This document shows positions 1 through 6,938 of a stretch of 64,000 nt of DNA, one piece after another. A program made the position numbers and the translations under genes. The stretch spans positions 1-64,000 of the forward strand of contig JBFLWP010000003.1 of NCBI GenBank assembly GCA_040757595.1, read 5' to 3'. Within the stretch, counting starts at the first letter, position 1, and every line of letters begins with the position of its first letter. Below the pieces are notes generated by a model. The model saw only the letters and a program-made list of their open reading frames with translations, was not told where the DNA came from and did no database searches. This DNA is from Nitrospirota bacterium. GTDB taxonomy: Bacteria > Nitrospirota > Nitrospiria > Nitrospirales > Nitrospiraceae.

Positions 1-76
1 CTGCGAGCTTCTGCTCAGCCGGCCACCGCCGCTTCCGCCCACGCCCATTCTGGACAGGTTTGATCGTCGCTTCCAT
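1..76 (-). CDS. Transposase-like protein, N-terminal 25 residues only
   Basis: An ATG at 76..74 is preceded on the minus strand by GGAGGGATA (77-85), a near-ideal ribosome binding site. The 25 visible residues (MEATIKPVQNGRG, then KRRWPAEQKLA) are basic and resemble the start of the helix-turn-helix OrfA of IS3-type transposases, where a phrase like RRWPAEQKL is common. The rest runs off the window. The call rests on a short resemblance; another DNA-binding protein is possible. Confidence 0.4.
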   Translation of the reverse strand, partial: MEATIKPVQNGRGRKRRWPAEQKLA

Positions 77-121
77 TATCCCTCCTGACCTATTCTACCT
101 GTCCAAACCTTAAGTGGGGCA
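1..121 (-). mobile_element. End of a probable insertion sequence, truncated by the window edge
   Basis: A minus-strand reading frame begins at 76 with a strong ribosome binding site, and its first residues resemble a transposase OrfA N-terminus. On the minus strand the element would begin near 121 with TGCCCCACTTAAGG, a TG-start terminus as in many IS3-type elements. The other end lies outside the window, so the terminal inverted repeat and the target duplication cannot be checked. Family and exact boundary are inference. Confidence 0.4.
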
Positions 122-180
122 CGACAGCGAGGGAAGTGCCACTGTGTCGCATAGAACCCTCCAGCGCAGTGACGGCCGCG

Positions 181-597
181 TTAGACAACCTCTTTGGGCA
201 ACATCCGATGAAGCCGGAGGCCGCGCACCTTGGCAATCGCGTCGAAGTCCCGATCGTTGTGGAACAGCTCCGCCCCGGCCTCCAGACAGACGGCCGCAAT
301 CAGACAGTCCACGGTGCTGCGGATCGTCAATCCCTTCTTGCGGCAGGCCCGGTAGATCGCCGAAGCTTCCTCGAACGTCTCAAGGCCGCTGACGCAGAGG
401 ATGGGAAAAGCCCGCAAGAGCTCACGAGTCCTTCGAAAGGTTGCGTCCGGCCCGATCCCCTGCAGCACTTCACAGTAGATCATGTCCGTGAGCCCAACAG
501 GCGCGCCCTCCTCAATGAGGCGCGTGAGATGGAGGTCCTGCGGCGTCGCCCTGGCCTCCAGGAAATCAATCCAGACTGTGGTGTCCGCGACGATCAT
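181..597 (-). CDS. vapC: PIN-domain ribonuclease toxin (VapC family)
   Basis: This 138-residue protein has the PIN fold signature. It starts MIVADTTVWIDF with the first metal-binding aspartate at residue 5, has a mid-protein glutamate in IYCEVLQG, then STVDCLIAA, and a late acidic cluster in HNDRDFDAIA. PIN toxins are Mg-dependent RNases that cut tRNA or rRNA when free of antitoxin. Its start overlaps the stop of the upstream small gene (594-794) by four bases (ATGA), the usual coupling of antitoxin and toxin. Length is normal for the family and all expected acidic residues seem present, so the toxin is probably intact. Confidence 0.88.
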   Translation of the reverse strand: MIVADTTVWIDFLEARATPQDLHLTRLIEEGAPVGLTDMIYCEVLQGIGPDATFRRTRELLRAFPILCVSGLETFEEASAIYRACRKKGLTIRSTVDCLIAAVCLEAGAELFHNDRDFDAIAKVRGLRLHRMLPKEVV

Positions 598-794
598 GAT
601 CGGCTACGGCGCAGCGCCGCCAGATCGCCTTCCCACTTAACTCGCCCGCGCAGGGTCAAGATCTCTTTCCGCTTGGCGTCCCTGAGGAGCTGTTTCAACG
701 CCAAATTCACCAGCTCCCGCTTCGATTTGCACTTGTAGAGTCGCAAGCCCTCCCGGACCAGGCGGCTGTCGAGATCAATGTTGGTTCTTGCCAC
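594..794 (-). CDS. vapB: VapB-type antitoxin
   Basis: A 66-residue protein starting at a GTG (794..792). I chose this start because GGAGGG lies at 801-806 with ideal spacing, while an ATG at 839 gives an N-terminus with no ribosome binding site. It begins ARTNIDLDSRLVREGL, the short beta strand and helix of VapB antitoxins that pair as a ribbon-helix-helix (RHH-type, as in VapB of the RTNIDLD class). The basic C-terminal part (KRKEILTLRGRVKWEGD) matches the toxin-wrapping tail of such proteins. It is translationally coupled to the PIN toxin gene downstream and should neutralise the toxin and repress the operon. Confidence 0.85.
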   Translation of the reverse strand: MARTNIDLDSRLVREGLRLYKCKSKRELVNLALKQLLRDAKRKEILTLRGRVKWEGDLAALRRSRS

Positions 795-820
795 GGTCTG
801 CCCTCCAGTTATGCTACGTG

Positions 821-852
821 GTGTATAATTCACGCTCATCTAGTGTATGAGC
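821..852 (-). promoter_or_regulatory. Likely promoter/operator region of the vapBC pair
   Basis: Just upstream of vapB there is an AT-rich segment (TATAAT on the plus strand at 824-829, reading TTATAC on the minus strand) next to an inverted repeat GCTCAT (834-839) / ATGAGC (847-852) with a 7-base spacer. VapBC complexes normally bind inverted repeats in their own promoter, so this is the best operator candidate. Binding is inferred. Confidence 0.45.
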
Positions 853-899
853 TGAATCATAGAGCCTTGCCCGAAGGAAGGCAAGCCGTTTTCCGTCCG

Positions 900-2201
900 T
901 TACTCCGGCACCAGGATCAGCATCCAGGGCGGCGCCTCCTCCTTCATGTCCGTGAACAGCCGCGCGGTGCGGCTGGCCGGCAGGCCCGCGAAGACGGCTC
1001 CGCGGCGAATCTCGACGTAACGGAAGCGGAAGGGCCGGCCCTTCGGACCGTCGAGCACGGAGGGCAAGGCCTGACGGAGCGGCGCCAGCTCGCCGAGCGA
1101 GACGGAGCCGCCGACCGGCAAGGCGGTCAGCCGTTCGTACACAACGCCGAAGACCTGCGGCAGGATTGCCTGGGTGAAGATCACGTCGCGCGGCCGCACC
1201 TGCTGGTCTTCCAGCAATTGCGCCAGCAGCTCCCAGAAGACCTCCGTGTCCACCGCCGAGAGGACGCCCAATGTCCCGCGCCGCGCGAGCACTTCGAGCA
1301 GGGCCAGGGGCCCGCGAATCTCGAACTTCCAGGGGGGAAACAGCAGAGCCCGTCCCCCGTGCAGGACCTCCAGCGCCTCTTCCCCCTCCACCCGGACCTT
1401 CCGGAACCGGCCTTTGGTGGCCCGGAGGTGGGCGTCAATGACGGAGGGGGCCAGTCTCGTCGGCTCGAAGGCGACGGTCGGCGTGGGGGGCGCATGGCAG
1501 GTCACGATCGTATAACGGGGGAGCAGCTTCTTGAGTCTCCCGAGGTCGAACAGGTCCTGGCCGTGCCAGAATTGGAACTGAGGGCCACGGGCTCCCTCGT
1601 GACGCAGCCGCGCCAGCCGGCCGGGATCGGCCTGGAGCACCCCGCCGAGCTTGGAGCCCGGTTGCAGCCGGTCAATTCCATGGACGGTCAGCGATCGGCC
1701 GGACTCGTGCAGCCGTGGGAGATACTGCCCGGTCAATTCCTCCACGAAGGAGAGGTCGCCGGCGCCCAGATCCAGGAGGGAGGGCTGTTCCGTCTCCAGC
1801 AAGAGGTCGAAGGGGTTGCGGTGGCTCCGCACGAAAGCTTCGACAAGGTCCGGTGCCAACGGAGGTTGCCCAGGGGCTGTCCGGTCCCCGGTCAGTCCGA
1901 ACAGGAGGCAGAGCGAGCGGATCGCCTTGGTCGGCGGAAGGCCGGTCATGAGCTTCAGCGCGTCGCCGGAGAGCGATTGAATGCGATCCGCCTGCCCCTG
2001 GCTGAGCCCTTGGAGGAGGGCGTCGCGCAGGGGAGCAGCCAGCGAAGAGGTCCGGACCGCTTCGGCCAGCCGCGTCAGCGTGGCCTGGACCATCGGCTGG
2101 CTGACCAACCGACGCGAGGCTTCCCAGGCAGCGGGATCGGCATCGCGGGCTTGGGCCAGCTTGGCTCTGAACTCGGCGAGGAGCTGCGGATCGAGCGTCA
2201 T
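900..2201 (-). CDS. Conserved-looking protein with a methyltransferase-like core
   Basis: A 433-residue cytosolic protein of unknown function. Its helical N-terminal region is followed near the middle by SLLDLGAGDLSFVEEL, which resembles the glycine-rich SAM-binding motif I (hhxhGxGxG) of class I methyltransferases. A later stretch (RYTIVTCHAPPTPTVAF) occupies the place where motif IV would lie but has no NPPY-type signature. The C-terminal third (FRFRYVEIRRGAVFAGLP) has no recognisable domain. I prefer the ATG at 2201; an in-frame TTG at 2240 would add 13 residues, and neither has a good ribosome binding site. It stands alone on the minus strand, divergent from the ChaN gene. Confidence 0.6.
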   Translation of the reverse strand: MTLDPQLLAEFRAKLAQARDADPAAWEASRRLVSQPMVQATLTRLAEAVRTSSLAAPLRDALLQGLSQGQADRIQSLSGDALKLMTGLPPTKAIRSLCLLFGLTGDRTAPGQPPLAPDLVEAFVRSHRNPFDLLLETEQPSLLDLGAGDLSFVEELTGQYLPRLHESGRSLTVHGIDRLQPGSKLGGVLQADPGRLARLRHEGARGPQFQFWHGQDLFDLGRLKKLLPRYTIVTCHAPPTPTVAFEPTRLAPSVIDAHLRATKGRFRKVRVEGEEALEVLHGGRALLFPPWKFEIRGPLALLEVLARRGTLGVLSAVDTEVFWELLAQLLEDQQVRPRDVIFTQAILPQVFGVVYERLTALPVGGSVSLGELAPLRQALPSVLDGPKGRPFRFRYVEIRRGAVFAGLPASRTARLFTDMKEEAPPWMLILVPE

Positions 2202-2314
2202 GGGAGCGGCAGGATAGTCTCGGTTTTCCAAACCAGTCAAGGTCGCGCTTGCCGCTCGCCCGCCCCTGTGTTAGGTAGAAACTGGTTCGCTTCCCAATGA
2301 TGGAAGGTCTTCTC

Positions 2315-3313
2315 ATGGTTCGCGCGCTCCGTCGTCGGGTATTCTCCGCCGCGTTCCTGCTCCTCTGGCTGCTGCTCACCCAGTCCCTTCTCCCGTGGGC
2401 GGCGGAACCGTCCTCCGAGTCGGGCGACTCGCTGCCGCTGTTTCGGGAATGGCAGGTCTGGGAGGTGAAGAGCGGCAAGCCGATTCCCTTCGAACAGCTC
2501 GCCCCGGATCTGGCGGCCGTGGACGTCATCTACCTGGGCGAAGAGCACCATAATCGGTGGCATATCGAAGCGGCGCTCCTCGTCCTCCGGAGCCTCCTGG
2601 ATCGGGGGCGCCGGCCGATCCTGGCGGTGGAGATGTTCGGCTGGGACGGGCAGGAGGCCCTGGACCGGTACCTGGCGGACCCGAGCGAGGCGCGGGATCG
2701 GTTCCTGCGGGAGTCTCTGTGGGAGCAGAACTGGGGCGGTGCCTTCGAGGACTATGAGCCGCTGGTCCGTCTGGCGCGGGAACAGCGGCTGGCCGTCCTG
2801 GCGCTCAATCCCCCCAAGTCCCTCGTCCGCAAGGTGGCGATGCAGGGCCTGTCCCGCGCCAAGGACGATCCGGAGATGGCGCGGTGGGGCATGAAGGAGG
2901 AGGTCCTAGTCGAGGAGCCGGCCTATCGGGAGATCATCGTCAACCAACTGCGGCTCTGCCACGGCGGGATGGCCGACGACGCCTACGAGCGGATGTACGA
3001 GGCCTCGGTCTTTCGCGATGAGGGCATGGCCAAGACCATCGCCGATCGGCTGAAGGCCGCTGGAGCTGCGCAACAGACGGAGCCGCTCGGCCCGATCGTC
3101 AGCTACACGGGCAGCGGCCACATCCAGTATCGCCTGCCGGTGCCCGACCGGGTCAGCCGGCGGGCCGAGTCGGTCCGACAGGTCACCATCTATTTGTCGT
3201 CGTACGATCCCTCCCGCGCCGAAGAGATCCGGTCGCTGCTCAAAGACTCGGTGGCGGATTACGTCTGGCTGACGCCGATGAGCCCCCACGGTCCGCCCCG
3301 CCGCTGCCGGTGA
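2315..3313 (+). CDS. ChaN-family (DUF399) exported protein, possible haem-binding lipoprotein relative
   Basis: A 332-residue protein with an N-terminal signal sequence (RALRRRVFSAAFLLLWLLL) and the ChaN/Tiki-type core. That core shows VIYLGEEHHNRWHIEAALLVL with its EHHN metal/haem-type motif, then LAVEMFGWDGQEALDRYL, and SYTGSGHIQYRLPVP near the C-terminus. Related ChaN proteins bind stacked haem and are linked to iron uptake; the TIKI relatives are metalloproteases, so activity is not certain. I chose ATG 2315 over ATG 2297 because GGAAGG (2302-2307) is ideally placed for it and the signal peptide then starts correctly. No lipobox cysteine follows the signal, so it is probably periplasmic rather than lipidated. 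Confidence 0.8.
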   Translation: MVRALRRRVFSAAFLLLWLLLTQSLLPWAAEPSSESGDSLPLFREWQVWEVKSGKPIPFEQLAPDLAAVDVIYLGEEHHNRWHIEAALLVLRSLLDRGRRPILAVEMFGWDGQEALDRYLADPSEARDRFLRESLWEQNWGGAFEDYEPLVRLAREQRLAVLALNPPKSLVRKVAMQGLSRAKDDPEMARWGMKEEVLVEEPAYREIIVNQLRLCHGGMADDAYERMYEASVFRDEGMAKTIADRLKAAGAAQQTEPLGPIVSYTGSGHIQYRLPVPDRVSRRAESVRQVTIYLSSYDPSRAEEIRSLLKDSVADYVWLTPMSPHGPPRRCR

Positions 3314-3363
3314 TTCACGCCTTTATTTCCCGGATTGTGTTCAAGTACAATGCCGCTACTGTC

Positions 3364-3443
3364 GGGGCGCGAGGCCCGAGGCGAAGGGGCACGTGGTGAG
3401 ATCCTGCAAGCCCACAACCGCGTGCCCCGTGCCTCGAAACCCC
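3364..3443. repeat. Imperfect intergenic inverted repeat, GAGGC/GGGGC word type
   Basis: The left arm (GGGGCGCGAGGCCCGAGG, then GGGGCACG) and the right arm (CGTGCCCCGTGCCTCG, then CCCC) pair imperfectly around about 30 bases. The arms are built from repeated short words (CGAGGC, GGGGCA). The element lies just upstream of the CDGSH gene. Similar word repeats recur at 29463, 39338 and, as a single arm, inside pepN near 15545-15595. Confidence 0.55.
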
Positions 3444-3466
3444 GCAGCCGTTTGCCGGAGGAAAAC

Positions 3467-3706
3467 ATGGCCGATCAGGTGGTGGTTGCCCAGCGGACGC
3501 CGTACGTGCTGGAGGTGGAGCCGGGCAAGTATTGGTGGTGCCGGTGCGGACGGTCGAAAACGCAGCCGTTTTGCGACGGGTCCCACACGGGCACGGAGTT
3601 CGCGCCGGTCGAAGTCGAGTTCAGGGAACGAAAGCGGGTCGCCTTCTGCGGATGCAAGCACACAAAAAAGCCGCCCTTCTGCGACGGCACGCATTCGAGG
3701 ATTTAG
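3467..3706 (+). CDS. CDGSH iron-sulfur domain protein with two CDGSH motifs
   Basis: A 79-residue protein with two copies of the CDGSH zinc-finger-type iron-sulfur motif: WWCRCGRSKTQPFCDGSH and FCGCKHTKKPPFCDGTH. Each keeps the three cysteines and one histidine that ligate a [2Fe-2S] cluster. Such tandem CDGSH proteins are small redox or cluster-transfer proteins; the partner is unknown here. The ATG at 3467 is chosen because GGAGGAAAAC precedes it. Upstream in-frame codons fall in a repeat region (3364-3443) and are not coding. It lies between ChaN and a DNA glycosylase with no clear operon link. Confidence 0.9.
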   Translation: MADQVVVAQRTPYVLEVEPGKYWWCRCGRSKTQPFCDGSHTGTEFAPVEVEFRERKRVAFCGCKHTKKPPFCDGTHSRI

Positions 3707-3710
3707 CTCG

Positions 3711-3801
3711 AAATGCTGGACGATGAACGCTGAATTGAAGATTCCCGCCGCCTTGCTTTCAACGCTCTGCATTTTGCGTTCAGCGTACAGCATTTAGCAT
3801 T
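3711..3801. repeat. Intergenic inverted repeat, CTGAACGCTGAA word type
   Basis: The left arm (AATGCTGGACGATGAACGCTGAA split around 3712-3734) is matched by a complementary right arm (TTCAGCGTACAGC, then ATTTAGCATT, ending at 3801) about 45 bases later. It fills the gap between the CDGSH gene and the glycosylase gene. The composition (AATGC, AACGCTGAA) differs from neighbouring coding sequence. It could fold as a long imperfect hairpin in RNA. Confidence 0.55.
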
Positions 3802-3807
3802 GAGACG

Positions 3808-4488
3808 ATGGCTCTCCTGCCCGCTTCCGACCGCCGCCTCACTGCGTCGAACGGATTCGATGAAGCCTGTCGCCGTCTGGCGCAAGCCGATCCGGTCATG
3901 CAGACCCTCATCGCCCGGGTCGGGCCCTGCACGTTGCGGCCGCGGCGTCACCACTTCGCGACCCTCTGTGATTCGATCGTCTCCCAGCAGCTCTCCATCG
4001 TCGTGGCCGAGGTGATCTACGACCGGTTCGTGACGCTCTATCCGAAGCGGCGTCCCACGCCGGAGACGGTCGCCGCGACGCCGCTTCGGCGCCTGAAGGC
4101 CGTGGGCCTGTCCGGTCAGAAGGCGAGCTATCTGAAGGACTTGGCGGCGGGCTTCCTGGACGGACGGGTTCAGCCCCGGCGGCTGGGGCGCCAGTCGAAC
4201 GAAGAGGTCATCGCGGCGCTCACCTCGGTCCACGGGATCGGCCGATGGACGGCGGAGATGTTCCTCATCTTCTCGCTCAACCGGCCGGACGTGCTGCCGG
4301 TGGACGACTTGGGGATCAGGAAGGCGATCCAGCGCTGGTACGGGTTCAAGACCCTGCCGGCCGCCAGGACCATCAAAAGGCTCGGGGAGCCCTGGCATCC
4401 CTACGAGAGCGTCGCCTCCTGGTACCTCTGGCGAAGCCTGCGGCTGCCTAGCGCTTCCGCTTCCCCGATGGGGGAGCGGCGAAGGTGA
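3808..4488 (+). CDS. DNA-3-methyladenine glycosylase II-like base-excision enzyme (HhH-GPD)
   Basis: A 226-residue AlkA/MAG-type glycosylase that removes alkylated purines in base-excision repair. The helix-hairpin-helix (SVHGIGRWTAEMFLIF) is followed by the catalytic loop VLPVDDLGIRKA, whose second aspartate should be the catalytic acid. The N-terminal helices include DSIVSQQLSIVVAEVIYDRF, the expected part of the HhH-GPD fold. It lacks the extra N-terminal beta domain of E. coli AlkA and is close in size to yeast MAG or the short bacterial forms. Its 3' end faces the mazF-type gene with 30 bases between them. Confidence 0.9.
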   Translation: MALLPASDRRLTASNGFDEACRRLAQADPVMQTLIARVGPCTLRPRRHHFATLCDSIVSQQLSIVVAEVIYDRFVTLYPKRRPTPETVAATPLRRLKAVGLSGQKASYLKDLAAGFLDGRVQPRRLGRQSNEEVIAALTSVHGIGRWTAEMFLIFSLNRPDVLPVDDLGIRKAIQRWYGFKTLPAARTIKRLGEPWHPYESVASWYLWRSLRLPSASASPMGERRR

Positions 4489-4518
4489 GGAAGAAGCGTT
4501 GTCACAACGTTTCGGGCT

Positions 4519-4857
4519 TTACAGATCGAACACCTCGCGCAGCCGTTGACGGACCTCTTGGAAATCGCTTTCAGAAGCCGACCCAAGTTTTCGATGGATC
4601 ATATCCTGTTTGATCGTCCTGACCACTCCGGTCACAACGGACGGGTGCAGGAGGCCGGATTGGCGCCAGTCGTTCAGCTTGAAATCCCCAAAGAGGATTC
4701 GACTGACATTGCTGGTGATCGCCGCCACGATGGTTTCGCGGCGCTTCTGATGGTAGCGGGGGACGCTCAGCACCAGAGCCGGCCGGCGCTTGACACCGCT
4801 TTCGTCGGAGAAGACGAAATTCACCAGCACGACATCGCCGTGATCACAGTCGATCAT
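4519..4857 (-). CDS. MazF/PemK-type endoribonuclease toxin
   Basis: A 112-residue protein of the MazF/PemK fold: HGDVVLVNFVFSDESGVKRRPALVLS gives the typical G-D-V-hhh-F...K-R-P-A-hhh signature (the stretch is at residues 6-31), and VAAITSNVSRI the T-S/N strand. MazF toxins cut mRNA at specific short sites. Its start overlaps the upstream ribbon-helix-helix gene by 14 bases, showing translational coupling. Length is normal and the conserved arginine and threonine-serine positions are present. The target sequence cannot be inferred. Confidence 0.85.
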   Translation of the reverse strand: MIDCDHGDVVLVNFVFSDESGVKRRPALVLSVPRYHQKRRETIVAAITSNVSRILFGDFKLNDWRQSGLLHPSVVTGVVRTIKQDMIHRKLGSASESDFQEVRQRLREVFDL

Positions 4858-5101
4858 AGGCGGCGTCTTTGTCGTTGTCCCACAGGGCAGCCAGCACGGG
4901 ATCGGCCTTCGACGTCAAGGCCAAGAGATGGTCCTGATCGGCCTCGTTGCCCAGGTCTTCCTTCAGGCGAGCCTCAACCGCTTCCAGGACATACTGGCTG
5001 ATGGGAAGGTCCCGCTTGGCCGCGGCGATGCGAATGCGCCGGCGGGCCTGGGGCGGCACATCAATGCTGAGTCGGGCCCGTTTCGACGGGAGAGAAGCCA
5101 T
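4844..5101 (-). CDS. Ribbon-helix-helix-type antitoxin paired with the MazF-like toxin
   Basis: An 85-residue protein starting at ATG 5101, chosen because GAGGG lies six bases upstream; an upstream start would add 16 residues without a ribosome binding site. The N-terminal part (ARLSIDVPPQARRRIRIAAA) is the strand-turn-helix of RHH/Arc-type antitoxins, followed by KRDLPISQYVLEAVEARLKE. The acidic C-terminal tail (KADPVLAALWDNDKDAAYDR) is typical of the toxin-binding segment. It should bind DNA upstream of itself and block the toxin encoded next. Confidence 0.82.
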   Translation of the reverse strand: MASLPSKRARLSIDVPPQARRRIRIAAAKRDLPISQYVLEAVEARLKEDLGNEADQDHLLALTSKADPVLAALWDNDKDAAYDRL

Positions 5102-5119
5102 ATCATCCCTCACTGGCGG

Positions 5120-5149
5120 ACCGTAGCAGAGGCGGAACTGCCGTGTCAA
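5120..5149 (-). promoter_or_regulatory. Promoter of the MazF-type toxin-antitoxin pair
   Basis: On the minus strand there is TTGACA (5149-5144) and TACGGT (5125-5120) with an 18-base spacer. The start codon of the antitoxin follows about 20 bases downstream. Beyond the -35 box there is a tandem repeat ATTGGCAC (5155-5162 and 5163-5170), an operator-like arrangement. Confidence 0.55.
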
Positions 5150-5237
5150 TCAGCATTGGCACATTGGCACAAAGGCAGAGCCCGAACCGCTTACGCCGTT
5201 TCGCGCATTGCTACGGTCAGTCGAGCTTGCTACTTTT

Positions 5238-5252
5238 TCGGCCAGTGGCCGA
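5238..5252. promoter_or_regulatory. Near-perfect palindrome TCGGCCA-G-TGGCCGA in an AT-rich flank
   Basis: Seven-base arms separated by one base are flanked by T-runs (CTTTTT and TTTTTG). One-base spacing makes a hairpin unlikely, so a dimeric protein-binding site is more plausible. It lies between the MazF-type promoter and the lipoprotein gene starting near 5318. Function unknown. Confidence 0.3.
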
Positions 5253-5351
5253 TGATTTTTGACCTGGAATTCTCCACCGTTTCGGCCATCCCTCCCCATA
5301 AGTCCATGGAGGTCTCCATGCTAAGGACAACGAGGTGCCGCCGGTAGGTTA

Positions 5352-6140
5352 GTGGCATCGTTGCTGGTGGTTTTTGCCTTTGGGTGCGCACCCGGCACAT
5401 ATAAGGCAAATCTATACGGAGTCACCTGGGAAGGTGAACGGGCCCGCCTGTACCAACAGGCTGTCACCGAGAAAGATTGGCCATCCGCCCTGTCCCTCCT
5501 GCGCGAAGAGATCACCGACCCTTCCCCGAAGACCAATTTCCTTAATGCTATGTTGCGGCTGAAAGGTCTTGAGAGCCTTCGTGAAATAGTCCGTAACGTT
5601 GGGGTACGCCCTGGAAATGACGAGGATGCCTTGCAGTTTTACAACGAAGCGCCGCGGTACCTGCAAAACGACGAATACAATCAAGCTATTCTGCACAATG
5701 TTCTAGCTCAATACTATTCAACATCGTATCGGAACGGATTGGCTTTACCGTACGTCAGGAAGTATACCGACTATTTTGAGCGGACAAAGAGGGATCAAGC
5801 ACTTCTTGCGAGGGGCTATTCCTTGCTTGCAGGAGCTTCCACTGATATGGGTGACCGGAAACTCGCCAAGCTTTACTGGGATAAATCACTTGACGTGTGG
5901 CAAGAACATCTTGAGCGATCGGGGAAGCGAGCAAGTCAACAGGACTGGCAGGGCTGGTACCGAGCTCTCACGGACTATGGGAACTTCGCATCCTCTAAGC
6001 CCGCCGCAGCGGGCCTAGCCCAGGAGGTTGAGAGAGTCTGGAAACTCATGGAGCCAGTCAGTAAAGACCCCCCAGCTTGCTGGGGGGCTTTACTCTCGTC
6101 GGCCGGTAGCGGCGGGCTTAGCCGTGAGCCGCATGACTAG
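5352..6140 (+). CDS. Unrecognised lipoprotein gene, probably frameshifted in the signal peptide
   Basis: The 262-codon frame opens at a GTG (5352) and reads ASLLVVFAFGCAPGTY, a hydrophobic stretch with a lipobox-like cysteine. A better start lies out of frame: ATG 5318 with GGAGGT upstream reads MLRTTRCRR and stops at 5345. Removing one base near 5345 would join both parts into a classical lipoprotein signal. The mature part is helical and TPR-like (WPSALSLLREEI, NQAILHNVLAQYY, DRKLAKLYWDKSLDVW). The C-terminus runs through a terminator hairpin into the antisense of dedA, so the end also looks wrong. Codon and base use are clearly AT-richer than neighbours, hinting at transfer. Either a decaying gene or sequencing errors. 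Confidence 0.55.
   Translation: MASLLVVFAFGCAPGTYKANLYGVTWEGERARLYQQAVTEKDWPSALSLLREEITDPSPKTNFLNAMLRLKGLESLREIVRNVGVRPGNDEDALQFYNEAPRYLQNDEYNQAILHNVLAQYYSTSYRNGLALPYVRKYTDYFERTKRDQALLARGYSLLAGASTDMGDRKLAKLYWDKSLDVWQEHLERSGKRASQQDWQGWYRALTDYGNFASSKPAAAGLAQEVERVWKLMEPVSKDPPACWGALLSSAGSGGLSREPHD
6063..6091. terminator. Bidirectional intrinsic terminator between the lipoprotein gene and dedA
   Basis: CCCCCCAGC and GCTGGGGGG form a perfect 9-bp stem with a TT loop (6068-6087), extended by AAAG/CTTT flanks. It ends at the dedA stop codon (6092..6090), so it can serve dedA on the minus strand; the T-run is short in both directions. The plus-strand lipoprotein frame reads through it, which supports a damaged 3' end there. 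Confidence 0.75.
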
Positions 6141-6734
6141 CACGTAGAGCACACAGAGCAGCAGCGCGCCGCCCCCCACCAGCCAGGAACGTTCACGCAG
6201 CACTTGCACCAGGCGGCCGGGGTTGGCGACCAAGTCCGGCTGATCCCCCAGCAGATTCCCGCCGTACCAGGCCAGGACCCAACACCAGAGACCCGCGCCC
6301 ACGATCGTCATCGCGCTGTAAAGCCCGAAGGGCATCCGCACGATTCCGGCCGGGATGCCGATCAGGTGCCGGACCACCGGCACCAGCCGGGCGAAGAAAA
6401 CCCCGCCGGCCTCGTAGCGGGCGAGCCACCGCTCGGCCCGGAGCAGCTTGTCTTCGGGACAGAAGACGTACTTCCCATAGCGGATCAGCAAAGGACGTCC
6501 AAGCCACCGGGCCGCCCAGTAGGTGACCGCCGCCCCGATGTAGCTTCCGACCGTGCCCGCCAGGACGACGCCGCCGAAGCTGTACCGGCCCTGCGCCGCC
6601 CAATAGGCGGCGGGCGGGATCACCACCTCGCTGGGAATCGGCACGATAGAGCTCTCCATCGCCATCAGGACCACGATCCCGGGATAGCCCCAATCGTGGA
6701 CCCACTGGAACCAGAGACTGATCCATCCATTCAT
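6090..6734 (-). CDS. DedA/SNARE-associated family membrane protein
   Basis: A 214-residue integral membrane protein of the DedA family (undecaprenyl-phosphate or phospholipid flippase-related). The family core is visible: GIVVLMAMESSIVPIPSEVV with the E...P.P.E re-entrant motif, then GSYIGAAVTYWAARWLGRP, and FFARLVPVVRHLIGIPAG with the F.R..P..R signature. The last two membrane spans end in the basic tail RLTAKPAATGRRE. DedA proteins help recycle lipid carriers and preserve membrane potential. It is single, ends in the terminator at 6063-6091, and is divergent from the small gene at 6939. Confidence 0.9.
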   Translation of the reverse strand: MNGWISLWFQWVHDWGYPGIVVLMAMESSIVPIPSEVVIPPAAYWAAQGRYSFGGVVLAGTVGSYIGAAVTYWAARWLGRPLLIRYGKYVFCPEDKLLRAERWLARYEAGGVFFARLVPVVRHLIGIPAGIVRMPFGLYSAMTIVGAGLWCWVLAWYGGNLLGDQPDLVANPGRLVQVLRERSWLVGGGALLLCVLYVLVMRLTAKPAATGRRE

Positions 6735-6856
6735 GCGCGGGAATCTCCGCTACGCCGGCACGGTCTGCGACGAAGGCGCGCGATTGTACCGCGCCGGATC
6801 GTGCCACGCCACAAAAACCTGAACGAGTCGGCTGTGCGGAGAGAGCGTCAACCCCC

Positions 6857-6885
6857 TTGCGCCGGGTCAGGCGTTTCGGTACAAT
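6857..6885 (+). promoter_or_regulatory. Promoter for the small membrane protein at 6939
   Basis: TTGCGC (6857-6862) and TACAAT (6880-6885) are separated by exactly 17 bases. The leader to the start codon is about 45 bases and holds an AGGAGG ribosome binding site. Direct reading; activity not shown. Confidence 0.5.
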
Positions 6886-6938
6886 CGCCCCCATTTTGCG
6901 GCCGGGGGTCCCGGCCTGAACCATAGGAGGTTGTTCCC

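Noticed and set aside
843-2300. 485-codon plus-strand frame over the methyltransferase-like gene
   Set aside because: The minus-strand frame has a SAM-like motif and normal composition; the plus frame is Gln/Gly/Arg-rich noise.
3335-3466. Longer N-terminus for the CDGSH protein
   Set aside because: The extra 44 codons lie in an inverted repeat; GGAGGA before ATG 3467 marks the start.
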